From positions 1,612,001 through 1,676,000 of the forward strand of contig NZ_CP007264.1 in the NCBI RefSeq assembly GCF_000585495.1: a stretch of 64,000 nt of DNA, read 5' to 3'. The translations under genes and the position numbers were made by a program. The notes below the pieces were generated by a model. It was not told the DNA's origin. It saw only the letters and a program-made list of their open reading frames with translations, and made no database searches. Positions 1-8,374 of the stretch are shown piece by piece; position 1 is the stretch's first letter, and each line of letters begins with the position of its first letter. Source of the DNA: Thermococcus nautili (GTDB lineage: Archaea > Methanobacteriota_B > Thermococci > Thermococcales > Thermococcaceae).

Positions 1-2
1 CT

Positions 3-374
3 GCGAAGATGCTGGTTACCCGCTATAAAGTCAAGGACTACACGAGGCAGAGGATTTGTCTGACGGAGAAGGACATAAAGACTCTCTTCGAGACGGTTTT
101 GCCCGAAAAGCAGAGGACCTTACTTGGCTTCTCGGCAGACGTCTGCGAGAAGATGATTAAGGAGCGCACTGGCTCCTCGAATGGAAAGAACGGCTATCTA
201 GATGGCTTCAACGGGAAGAACGGGAAGGCGAAGAAAGCGAAGGTCGGGAGCGAAGCCAAGAAGGAGAAGAAGCCCAAGACCGAAAAGTCGAAAGACCTCA
301 AGAAGGAAGTCAAGAAAGAGAAGGCGAAGGCCAGGAGAAAACGCATAAGCCTCGACGAGTTCTTCGGGGGTTAG
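3..374 (+). CDS. C-terminal part of an unrecognised lysine-rich protein
   Basis: The frame is open to the left edge, so the gene probably starts outside the window; an ATG at 9 could be internal. About 60 ordinary residues come first. They are followed by a Gly/Asn-rich patch (GKNGYLDGFNGKNGK) and about 45 residues that are mostly Lys, Glu and Ala. The protein ends in RISLDEFFGG. That last stretch has the spacing of a PCNA-interacting (PIP) motif, with Arg where Gln is usual. I do not recognise the family. The stop lies about 30 bp before the next gene, which has its own promoter. Confidence 0.55.
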   Translation, partial: AKMLVTRYKVKDYTRQRICLTEKDIKTLFETVLPEKQRTLLGFSADVCEKMIKERTGSSNGKNGYLDGFNGKNGKAKKAKVGSEAKKEKKPKTEKSKDLKKEVKKEKAKARRKRISLDEFFGG

Positions 375-375
375 C

Positions 376-384
376 TATTTATAG
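376..384 (+). promoter_or_regulatory. TATA box of the zinc-ribbon gene
   Basis: TATTTATAG lies 22-30 nt before the ATG at 406. At the usual archaeal spacing, transcription would begin almost at the start codon, so the mRNA is probably leaderless. Confidence 0.5.
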
Positions 385-405
385 TCCCTTCACCTATTTC
401 TTCCG

Positions 406-1092
406 ATGCTCGACCAGTTCAAGCTCCTCCCCAGCGTTGCCTACCTGCGCGTCGAGAGGCAGGCTTTCGTCGGCTACTCCATGCCCCTGGCGGGGTGGAT
501 AGGGGAGTATTTGATTAACTATGGAAAGCTTCCCCGGCCGAACTTCCTCGGAAGGGCGATGAGAAAGCTGGGCTTTTCTTTCGCTGGAGAGGAGCGCGAC
601 GAGCGCTCGATAACCCAGTTCTTCGTGAAGGGGAGTGTTTCAATAAGCGCGAGCTGGGACGTCGAGCGGGAAAACCTATTCCTCCAGGTGATTCCTCTCC
701 GTTCAAGGCTGTCGAGGGGTTTAACAGTTAGGGCCGAGAACATCGAGTTCTACGACCAGTTCGTCGTTTCCATCGAGCCGGCCGAGAGGCTTCCGCCGGG
801 CGTGAGGGGGATAGGGATTAAGGCCCTAATCCTCGAGGACTTCTACCCCGTTGAGACCCCCTACTGGGGAATGCTCCACGAGGACTGGGAGAGCGACCTC
901 AACCTGCTCGTCATGAGGGACGAGGTTTATGACTCCCTTCAGCGCGAGGAGTATCGCTGTCCGGTCTGCTTCTCCCCGCTCGTGGAGGAGAACGGTATCC
1001 TAAAGTGCACCCGCTGTGGCTTCGTTTACACGCCGGAGAGCGACTTCGAGAGGGTCGTCGAGCAGTTCAGCGTCGAGGAGTTTGCGTTTTGA
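406..1092 (+). CDS. Zinc-ribbon protein of unknown function
   Basis: This 228-residue soluble protein has no signal peptide or membrane segment. Its only clear motif is a C-terminal zinc ribbon with Cys pairs at residues 185/188 and 201/204 (CPVC...CTRC). The first 180 residues form an alpha/beta region I do not recognise. The ATG at 406 is chosen because a TATA box at 376-384 predicts a leaderless message. The 3' end overlaps the convergent TPR gene by 26 bp, which is unusual here and suggests the neighbour arrived later or its end was trimmed. A nucleic-acid role is possible from the ribbon alone, but this is a guess. Confidence 0.7.
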   Translation: MLDQFKLLPSVAYLRVERQAFVGYSMPLAGWIGEYLINYGKLPRPNFLGRAMRKLGFSFAGEERDERSITQFFVKGSVSISASWDVERENLFLQVIPLRSRLSRGLTVRAENIEFYDQFVVSIEPAERLPPGVRGIGIKALILEDFYPVETPYWGMLHEDWESDLNLLVMRDEVYDSLQREEYRCPVCFSPLVEENGILKCTRCGFVYTPESDFERVVEQFSVEEFAF

Positions 1093-2020
1093 TGGACACT
1101 ACAGATGCGACGTCCTGTATAAGTCTGTTGCACTCTTCGGGTGTGCTGGCATTGCAACACGCTTTGGTATTTAAGATTGTTAGTAATGTGGCGGCAAGAG
1201 GCCATTTTTGCTCGTCAATCTGTTTGAGAATTTCTTTGGCCTCTTCAACGTTTAAATTTCCGCTAACTAATTCGAGTGCGACTTTCAATGCATAGATATC
1301 AGTGTATGGGTCCTTTGTCATCTTTATTATCCTCTCGATGGCATCATCGTAAAGTGAGACGTTGCCAAAATCGTGTTTCGTGGAGTAGTGGATGCATATT
1401 GACTTTACCATGCAATCTACGGCCTCTTGCTTCATTCCCAAATCCGCATAAGTTAAAGCTAAATTGTGGAGGATGAGACCCTTTTTCTCTGGTGTCTTTG
1501 CGTATTCTAATGCTTTTTTGAGCACTGGTAGGGCTTTTTCGGGACGATTAGTTTCGTAATAATGTGTTCCTAAGTTATTCAATGTTATTGCGTGGTGCTC
1601 TGGAACAATGCCGAGCTCTATGGCTTTCTTCTCAAGCTCAACGGCCAGTTGTAAGTATCTCTCGGCCTCTTCCGGACAATCTAGTCGTGGAAAGTAAATT
1701 AAAGAGACTGAAGTAGCGACACCGGCGGCTTTAATGTAATACTCGGCCGCTAGTTCTTGGGGGGTGGGCCTTTTTAGTGTGCCAAACATCTCCTCTAAAA
1801 GTCTCTCAAGCTTGTCGCTATGTTTGTTATTCCTCTTTCTCTTATAGTACTCAGCAATGCTGACGAGCAACTTTATGTAGCCATCGGCATAAACTAGCTT
1901 TTCTCGCTGCCAGGCTTCTTCGTATGACTTTTCAAGGTCCTTCAGAGAGTCTTCTGAGAATCCTTCCGCAAGGAATTCTTGAACTGTTATGCCTTCTGGC
2001 TTTAATACTGAACTTTTCAC
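1067..2020 (-). CDS. Tetratricopeptide-repeat protein
   Basis: The 317-residue protein is all alpha-helical. TPR-like units are clearest at about residues 140-215 (ITLNNLGTHYYE, then ILHNLALTYADLG). It has no signal peptide, no membrane segment and no catalytic motif, so it is probably a protein-binding scaffold. It starts with GTG at 2020, preceded by TGAGGG, 10 nt after the stop of the ADP-ribosylglycohydrolase gene, so the two are likely co-transcribed as the end of a three-gene operon. The DNA is AT-richer than the flanking housekeeping genes, which suggests acquisition. Function unknown; interaction with the other operon products is inference. Confidence 0.8.
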   Translation of the reverse strand: MKSSVLKPEGITVQEFLAEGFSEDSLKDLEKSYEEAWQREKLVYADGYIKLLVSIAEYYKRKRNNKHSDKLERLLEEMFGTLKRPTPQELAAEYYIKAAGVATSVSLIYFPRLDCPEEAERYLQLAVELEKKAIELGIVPEHHAITLNNLGTHYYETNRPEKALPVLKKALEYAKTPEKKGLILHNLALTYADLGMKQEAVDCMVKSICIHYSTKHDFGNVSLYDDAIERIIKMTKDPYTDIYALKVALELVSGNLNVEEAKEILKQIDEQKWPLAATLLTILNTKACCNASTPEECNRLIQDVASVVSIKTQTPRR

Positions 2021-2030
2021 TCTGAATCCC

Positions 2031-2984
2031 TCACTTTCTCTGGATAAGGCTCTCTATGAATGCATTAATTATCTCTCCAGCGTAATCTCCTGCCTCAATT
2101 TTTTCCAGCCACTCTCTGGGAATTCCATCAATTCCATAGTACGTTCCAGCCAGGCCGCAGGTAACGGCTCCGGTAGTGTCGGCGTCTTCTCCGAGGGATA
2201 CTACTTCCTTTACTGCATCGGCGAAGCTTTCATTTCTCAGGAAAGCCCAGAGACTTGCCTCAAGAGTGTGGACAACATAGCCACTTCCCCTAATCTTACT
2301 CCTCTCTGCCTTATGAATCCTCCCACTCAAGACCCTCTCATAGTGAGCGAGCTCCTTGGCAAACGGCTCTGTTGAGTAGAACTTTTCTGCTGTTGCTATC
2401 GCTTCAAGGTAAGCCTCCAGCTTATCCATCCCGTCGAGGATGTTCCAGATGATTAACGAGTAGATGCCACAACCTATGAGCGAGCGGGGATGGGCGTGTG
2501 TAATCATCGAGACTTCGTGAATGAGCTTGAGCCTTTCTTCCAGCGAACTGACCTTGAAGTAAGCATAATACGCAGCTGGCAGAATTCTCATTAACGAGCC
2601 ATTGCCATTGTCCCACTCTCCTCTGCCTCCTGCTTCGAGAGGTGGAACACCACTGGCAATGCGTTCTATTGCCATTGAGGTCGTGTTCCCTTGGTCGAAT
2701 GCATATCCCCTCGGCGTGAATTCGCCGTCATAATACCAGCGGAGGAAGTTTTCTGCAATCTTCTCAATGCTGTAGCCTTCTGTCAGTGCTTGAGCGGTTG
2801 CCAGGGTTAGGGAGGAGTCGTCACTCCACAGGCCGTCGAACATTGGAATCTCTTTGGGCTGGGGATAGTCAGCTTCCATGGCAAGCCTGCTGGTGAACTG
2901 GAAGGTCAGGCCGAAGGCATCTCCAACGAGGACTCCCCAGAGTCCTCCGAGGAGTTTTGAGATAAACATGTCGGAGGTATTCAT
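2031..2984 (-). CDS. ADP-ribosylglycohydrolase (DraG family)
   Basis: The family removes ADP-ribose from proteins or nucleic acids using two metal ions. Its signatures are present. They are GVLVGDAFG near residue 20, SDDSS at 54-58 (the metal-binding TDDT-like site), GNGSLMRILP and THAHPRS in the middle, and GEDADTTGAV near the C-terminus (second metal site). The length of 317 residues is normal for DraG-like proteins. The ATG at 2984 has GGAGGGGGG upstream. It lies 15 nt after the glycosylase gene and 10 nt before the TPR gene, so it is the middle of an operon. The substrate cannot be told from sequence; the DNA-glycosylase neighbour makes a nucleic-acid or DNA-repair target worth testing. 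Confidence 0.88.
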   Translation of the reverse strand: MNTSDMFISKLLGGLWGVLVGDAFGLTFQFTSRLAMEADYPQPKEIPMFDGLWSDDSSLTLATAQALTEGYSIEKIAENFLRWYYDGEFTPRGYAFDQGNTTSMAIERIASGVPPLEAGGRGEWDNGNGSLMRILPAAYYAYFKVSSLEERLKLIHEVSMITHAHPRSLIGCGIYSLIIWNILDGMDKLEAYLEAIATAEKFYSTEPFAKELAHYERVLSGRIHKAERSKIRGSGYVVHTLEASLWAFLRNESFADAVKEVVSLGEDADTTGAVTCGLAGTYYGIDGIPREWLEKIEAGDYAGEIINAFIESLIQRK

Positions 2985-2999
2985 ATGTCCCCCCTCCTG

Positions 3000-3842
3000 T
3001 TAGTGTATCAAATTACAGAGTTCTTGACCCACATGGGGCACCTGAATCTCTTTGAAGTACTCATTTATTTCCTTACAGTCTGCTAAATTGCCTATCTGCC
3101 ATACCAAGCTGTCTAAATGAATCATGTTCACCTCTGGCTGTCTCTTTTTGATTTCCCTCAGGACTTCATTCCAAAAGTGCCTGACTTCCTCATCGGTGAG
3201 TTCTTTCTTGAGTATTTTTGAAGTCAGTCTCTTTACTCGAATGTCCACAGGAATTGGAATCCCTGAAAAGTCAAAATCATGGTGTCCGGAAAGGATTAGA
3301 GTAATAGCTAATGTTTTCATAGCGAAGGCTATTGTTTTGGCGTTCTTCTTCTGATTCATGACCTTGGCAAGTTTGGTCCAAATTTCCTTGAGGTTCTTGG
3401 AGACTGTCTCTGGATTGGACACCCATAGTTCTTGGGCTAGGTTGCTATCTAGGAACTTTTCCAGCCTCTTTACTTTCGCCTTCCTGAACCTCTCATTTTC
3501 ATAAAAGCCCCTAAGGAGTGTTTTGAGCTCATTAGTTGTTTGAGGAACCGGGGTCTCTTTGAGTATCTTGTGCAACAGTGGCCAGTATTTCTTCTCCGCT
3601 GGTCCCTTTAATTGGTAGTCGTTCAATCCTGCCATAACCATGAACGTGGCAAATTTTCCGAAGCCATACTTGGGTAGCTGGTCAGCTAGTTTTGCCTCGG
3701 GTTCTTGTTTAACTATCTCGTCCCATACCTGAAGGGGAATGTCTGAAAGGATTCTCCCCACTTTCCTGGCAGTGGAAAACATGTCTTCCCCAATGCCGTT
3801 ATCCCTTAACGAGGAAAGCAGGGTTTTTTGCAGTCCTCTCAT
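3000..3842 (-). CDS. AGOG-type 8-oxoguanine DNA glycosylase/lyase
   Basis: The protein resembles the archaeal GO glycosylase (AGOG) family, helix-hairpin-helix enzymes that excise 8-oxoguanine and cut the strand by beta-elimination. The KTIAFAMK segment holds the likely Schiff-base lysine (K169), and IPVDIRVKRLT holds the catalytic aspartate (D200). This spacing is close to the Lys140/Asp172 pair of the Pyrobaculum enzyme. HLDSLVWQIG near residue 242 is another family signature. At 280 residues it is longer than the usual 240 or so. The ATG at 3842 has GAGGTGACC upstream. It is the first gene of the operon with DraG and TPR genes and is transcribed divergently from the gene at 3981. It could be a second, divergent copy in the genome. 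Confidence 0.85.
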   Translation of the reverse strand: MRGLQKTLLSSLRDNGIGEDMFSTARKVGRILSDIPLQVWDEIVKQEPEAKLADQLPKYGFGKFATFMVMAGLNDYQLKGPAEKKYWPLLHKILKETPVPQTTNELKTLLRGFYENERFRKAKVKRLEKFLDSNLAQELWVSNPETVSKNLKEIWTKLAKVMNQKKNAKTIAFAMKTLAITLILSGHHDFDFSGIPIPVDIRVKRLTSKILKKELTDEEVRHFWNEVLREIKKRQPEVNMIHLDSLVWQIGNLADCKEINEYFKEIQVPHVGQELCNLIH

Positions 3843-3877
3843 TGGGGGTCACCTCGGTAGTACTATCATGCTATGAA

Positions 3878-3949
3878 CTATTTAACTTTTTCTGCATTTG
3901 AGTTTATTACAAACTCAAAGATTGAACTCACCATAAAAAGGTTAAATAC
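3878..3949. promoter_or_regulatory. Divergent promoter pair with 9-bp inverted repeat operator
   Basis: Two matching TATA elements face outward. GTTAAATAG on the minus strand (3878-3886) serves the glycosylase operon and GTTAAATAC on the plus strand (3941-3949) serves the gene at 3981. Between them lies a perfect inverted repeat, TTTGAGTTT-attac-AAACTCAAA (3897-3919), placed where a regulator could act on both. Which protein binds it is unknown. Confidence 0.6.
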
Positions 3950-3980
3950 CTAAGTGTGGTCTCTATTATGGGTGGTTGCG

Positions 3981-4817
3981 GTGGAGGTACTATTTACCCG
4001 GGAGTTCTGGGAGGAACGAAAGCTTCACAGGCAGAGAATAGTTGAGATACTCAACGACTTCATTGCTCATCCTACAAGGGATAAACTAACCCAGCTTGTT
4101 GGGGAAATCTGGGCGTTGAAGTTCACATATAAGGACTTGGACTGGTATATCAACGAACGGATTCTTAAATATACTAACTTAGAAAACCTTGCGAAGGCAT
4201 TTGAAATATTAATTAACAATAACCTTCCCATCTCTGAGCGCCTTAAAATCAAAATCCCAGGCTTTGGTTCTGGTGCGATTTCAGAAATTTTGTTTTCAAT
4301 TAACCCAAATAAATTCCCCGTCTATAACAGAAAATTCGTTATAGGTGCGAAAAAACTTGGATATAATGTGGGTCCTCTTGAGCACGTGGTTCGGCTAACT
4401 CCCAGCACATTAAATGACCTTATTAAAATTCATGAGAGAATACTTTCGGATTTCTCTGAGCTTAGACATGAGATAATAAAAAGAACAGGACTTGAAATAC
4501 CAAAATTCGATTTTACTGACAGTATTCTGTGGAAGGTTGCTCAAGATGAGGTCACAGTTAAAGAGCTTCTTGCATGGAAGCGGCCAAAACAGCTGGTAGC
4601 CTTTGATGAAATTGATATAGTCTTGAAAGCTCTTAAAAAAGGCATATTGAAGTATGCTGAGCTTATTGGGAAAGGTGAACATGAGGGAACTGCCCTTGAA
4701 AAAGCAGCTTTTTATACCCAAGGTGTACTAGAGGCTTATGGAGTTGATATTAATGACGCATCCAATGTTCTCCAATCCTTGAAAGATTTATTAAGTATCC
4801 TCCTATCAAGACCCTAG
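3981..4817 (+). CDS. Unknown protein with a helix-hairpin-helix-like segment
   Basis: I chose the GTG at 3981 because GGTGGT (3971-3976) sits four bases upstream and the TATA box at 3941-3949 puts the transcript start near 3970. Upstream in-frame codons would lie before the message begins. The protein is 278 residues, soluble and mostly helical. Around residues 95-125 it has GFGSGAISEILF...KFPVYN, a pattern found in helix-hairpin-helix-type segments of several DNA-related proteins. No catalytic motif is visible. It is strongly AT-rich, faces away from the AGOG-DraG-TPR operon, and shares that operon's intergenic inverted repeat. It could be a DNA-binding partner or regulator; this is inference. 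Confidence 0.7.
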   Translation: MEVLFTREFWEERKLHRQRIVEILNDFIAHPTRDKLTQLVGEIWALKFTYKDLDWYINERILKYTNLENLAKAFEILINNNLPISERLKIKIPGFGSGAISEILFSINPNKFPVYNRKFVIGAKKLGYNVGPLEHVVRLTPSTLNDLIKIHERILSDFSELRHEIIKRTGLEIPKFDFTDSILWKVAQDEVTVKELLAWKRPKQLVAFDEIDIVLKALKKGILKYAELIGKGEHEGTALEKAAFYTQGVLEAYGVDINDASNVLQSLKDLLSILLSRP

Positions 4818-5329
4818 TTTTGGAATTTACTTATATTTTTGTTTTTGGTAACACTTCTAAAACAAACACTTGGGATCAGCACAACACTTTCCGCCAGCGC
4901 TTGCGAAGGAAGCTTTTGGGAAAAGCTTCACTAAAAGTTAGTAGCTCATCACTCAAAAGCTCAAGGGAAGAAGATTTTATTGGGAAAATCAAGCTTTCTA
5001 AGGGAGAACCAGTCAAAATAACCCTTTGAAAGGGTTTACTCTTCCCTAACGCCTAAAGGGTGTCGATTTAAAAAAATAAACCTCTGCAAAAGGAGCAATT
5101 AGAGAGGTTCTCACAATCAAACGGCCATTTGATTAAGAAAATCGCCCAAAATTTGGCTTTTCAAAAAGAGCTACAAACTTTGATGAAACTTCGCGCAGGC
5201 GAAGTTTGGGGTGTGGGGGCGTTAGCCCCCCGGAGGTTTGGAAGAAAACGGGGTTGTGGGGCGAAGCCCCACCCCAGGGGTTTGAGAGTACAGAGAGATA
5301 AGGGGGCGGAGCCCCCTTGTCTTTCGTTG
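4818..5329. other. Hairpin-dense intergenic region
   Basis: I see no convincing gene here. The longest frame (4820-5029) lacks a ribosome binding site and family features. The stretch instead holds at least nine perfect inverted repeats, AT-rich in the left half and GC-rich in the right. They are listed as the next feature. It lies between a foreign-looking gene and the 3' end of tRNA-Gln, a common place for integrated or decayed elements. Confidence 0.6.
4909..5317. repeat. Cluster of perfect inverted repeats
   Basis: Perfect palindromes are: 4909-4929 (GAAGCTTTT/AAAAGCTTC), 4930-4942, 4973-4990 (GATTTT/AAAATC), 5020-5036 (AACCCTTT/AAAGGGTT), 5115-5134 (AATCAAA/TTTGATT), 5186-5207 (AAACTTCGC/GCGAAGTTT), 5215-5230 (GGGGGC-gtta-GCCCCC), 5256-5272 (GTGGGGC-gaa-GCCCCAC) and 5301-5317 (AGGGGGC-gga-GCCCCCT). 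The GC-rich ones share a stem with a 3-4 base loop. The last is repeated exactly at 29175-29191. They could be terminators, repeat units or leftovers of a mobile element. Confidence 0.75.
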
Positions 5330-5405
5330 TGGTAGCCCCGCCGGGATTCGAACCCGGGTCGCGGGATCCAAAGTCCCGCATGCTTGGCCGCTACACCACG
5401 GGGCT
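5330..5405 (-). tRNA. tRNA-Gln (anticodon UUG)
   Basis: The minus strand folds into a full cloverleaf. The 7-bp acceptor is AGCCCCG/CGGGGCT, the anticodon stem is GCGGG/CCCGC around loop CTTTGGA with anticodon TTG at positions 34-36, and the T arm contains GGTTCGAATCC. The discriminator A is followed by an encoded CCA (5330-5332). No intron is seen. A TATA box (ATTTATAA on the minus strand, 5432-5439) lies about 27 nt upstream. I looked for a second copy of the 3' end to the left, which would mark an integrated element, and found none in the window. Confidence 0.93.
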
Positions 5406-5430
5406 GCCCGATAGAAAAGCCGAGTCCGGG

Positions 5431-5440
5431 CTTATAAATG
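5431..5440 (-). promoter_or_regulatory. TATA box of tRNA-Gln
   Basis: On the minus strand ATTTATAAG sits about 27 nt before the mature 5' end of the tRNA, the expected position for an archaeal promoter. Confidence 0.65.
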
Positions 5441-5471
5441 TTAAGCTCCCTGTGTTCGTGGTCTCATCTCT

Positions 5472-5506
5472 CATTAACTAACCATTAACTTTTTTAATGA
5501 TTAATT
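5472..5506. promoter_or_regulatory. Candidate AbiEi operator/promoter
   Basis: Two direct copies of CATTAACT (5472-5479 and 5483-5490) are followed by TTTTTAATGATTAATTG, which carries partial inverted copies. The stretch lies just before the AbiEi start. AbiEi proteins are known to repress their own operon by binding repeats at the promoter, so this is the natural operator candidate. No clear separate TATA box is visible. Confidence 0.4.
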
Positions 5507-5519
5507 GATAACTCTGGGT

Positions 5520-6146
5520 ATGAAGCCTATGACTCAGTTCATTTTTTCGAGGTACGGTGGGAAAGTAATCACCAGGGAAGAGCTTAGAGAAGTTTGTGAA
5601 AGATTTGAGGAGGACTTTGAATACATTGTGAACTACTACATAAGCCGAGGCTACCTCGTCAGAATCCTGCGCGGGGTTTATTACGTGAAGACACTTGAGG
5701 AATACAAGTTTGGAAAGACGCCAGACCCAATGATTTTAATCGCAAAGGCAATGAATAAGCTGGCCCTAAAGTGGTACTTTGGCCTTTACACGGCTCTGAG
5801 GTTGAACGGGGCAACCTACGAGTACTACTCCCGGATTTTTCTGGTAACGCCGGTGATAACAAGGTCAAGACCTGTCACAATTCTCGGCGAGAATGTTCAG
5901 TTCGTCAAGCTGAAGGAATCACTCCTTGGCTTTGGAGTGGTTAAATGCGGGGAAATTCGGTATTCAGACTTAGAAAAGACCCTGCTGGACTTCATTTATT
6001 TAAAACGATACAACAAACGCCTTAATGCAGATGCAGTCGTAAGGGAACACATTGCAAAGGCCAGAAAAGAAAAGCTGATGGAGTACTCTAAAGAATACCC
6101 GAAGTCAGTTCAAAGGGAGGTTGAAGCCATTGTTTCCAAGCGATGA
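5520..6146 (+). CDS. AbiEi-type antitoxin/transcription regulator
   Basis: The 208-residue protein matches the AbiEi antitoxin family. It has an N-terminal winged-helix part (ITREELREVCERF...SRGYLVRILRGVYYV) followed by the antitoxin domain (GLYTALRLNGATYEYY, and YSDLEKTLLDFIYL typical of the family). It probably represses its own promoter and neutralises the nucleotidyltransferase toxin encoded next. The ATG at 5520 is preferred over the TTG at 5505; another ATG lies at 5529. It overlaps the toxin gene by about 17 bp, the usual coupling of AbiE pairs. It lies beside tRNA-Gln in an accessory block. Confidence 0.85.
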   Translation: MKPMTQFIFSRYGGKVITREELREVCERFEEDFEYIVNYYISRGYLVRILRGVYYVKTLEEYKFGKTPDPMILIAKAMNKLALKWYFGLYTALRLNGATYEYYSRIFLVTPVITRSRPVTILGENVQFVKLKESLLGFGVVKCGEIRYSDLEKTLLDFIYLKRYNKRLNADAVVREHIAKARKEKLMEYSKEYPKSVQREVEAIVSKR

Positions 6147-7077
6147 GTTCACTGGCTTCATAATCCGGAAGACCGGCATTGAAAAACCGTTACTCGTGAA
6201 AAGAGACGTTCTCCTTCACGCAATCTTACGAGAACTTTACGGAGAAGAGAGGTTCCACGGGCGGTATCTGTTCAAAGGTGGAACGTGCCTGGTCAAGTGT
6301 TATCTGGGCTATTACCGTTTCAGCGTTGACCTCGACTTCACGTTTCCGCTGAGGGGCAGGCTCTCCCGCTCGGAGAGGAGGAAGCTGATAAGCTCTGAGG
6401 TGAGGTGGCTCTCGGAAAAGCTCTCTTACACCGCTGAAGAACTTGGCTTGGACTTCAGGCCTTTTGAGGGAAAAGCCTACAATCAAAACTTCGTTCACTT
6501 TGAGGGGAACGAGAACAGGAAGATAGTCTTTTTCCACCTGTTCATGCCAACGGGTGAGGTCGTGAAGATTGAGGTCAACTTTTTCGAGCCGGTACTGTTT
6601 GAGGAAAGGGAAGTACAGGCCAGAACGCTTCTTTGGGGCGTTAAATTGACTAACGACGAAAAGGCATACTTCTTTGAGGAGCTTGAACGGTACTCAGTGC
6701 TTCCCGTCATGGCGTATTCTCCTGAGGAGATTCTGGCCGAGAAGATTAGAGCCATTTTAACCCGGAGGATTCAAAAGCTGAGGGATTTCTACGACGTTTT
6801 CATGCTTTACAGGGCTGGTTATGATTACTCGAACGTTATTGATGAAGCCATTGAGAAGGTACAGTTTAGTATGAGGTTCAGTCCGACAAGGACCGCTGAA
6901 AACCTCCGGGTGAATCTGGAATCCATCCGAGCTGGCAGGTTCAATGTTGACCCAGAGCTCATGGAAAAGGAGCTTGAGCTGGTTCTCACGAAGCCACCCG
7001 AATCTGAGTTTCAGGCGTTCATAAAGGACTTTCTGAGTGTTCTTTCTGAACTGGAATTTAATGATTCCCGTCAATGA
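6130..7077 (+). CDS. AbiEii-type nucleotidyltransferase toxin
   Basis: This is the toxin half of a type IV AbiE pair. AbiEii proteins are polymerase-beta-fold nucleotidyltransferases; MenT relatives add nucleotides to tRNA. The signature GGT...RFSVDLDF is at residues 50-70, with GGT and the two metal-binding aspartates in DLD. A later conserved block, EILAEKIRAILTRRIQKLRDFYDVFML, holds the K...R...D...D residues of motif III. The start is TTG at 6130, nine bases after GGGAGG; TTG at 6121 is too close to that site. The 315-residue length is normal. It overlaps the antitoxin gene and its 3' end lies close to the convergent tpiA gene. Confidence 0.88.
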   Translation: MFPSDEFTGFIIRKTGIEKPLLVKRDVLLHAILRELYGEERFHGRYLFKGGTCLVKCYLGYYRFSVDLDFTFPLRGRLSRSERRKLISSEVRWLSEKLSYTAEELGLDFRPFEGKAYNQNFVHFEGNENRKIVFFHLFMPTGEVVKIEVNFFEPVLFEEREVQARTLLWGVKLTNDEKAYFFEELERYSVLPVMAYSPEEILAEKIRAILTRRIQKLRDFYDVFMLYRAGYDYSNVIDEAIEKVQFSMRFSPTRTAENLRVNLESIRAGRFNVDPELMEKELELVLTKPPESEFQAFIKDFLSVLSELEFNDSRQ

Positions 7078-7097
7078 AAATGATAGAAACGGCAAAT

Positions 7098-8307
<1,210 letters not shown>

Positions 8308-8374
8308 GGTTTCCATTAGGTTTGAGAACCAATAAGCTTTTTTATCAGCTCCCGGAGTCCCCTTAGGTGGTGAC

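Noticed and set aside
4820-5029. 69-codon frame after the unknown gene
   Set aside because: No ribosome site, no family features, and it runs through inverted repeats.
1-5329. Integrated element bounded by a second copy of the tRNA-Gln 3' end
   Set aside because: I looked for a repeat of the tRNA 3' end to the left and found none; no integrase gene is present.
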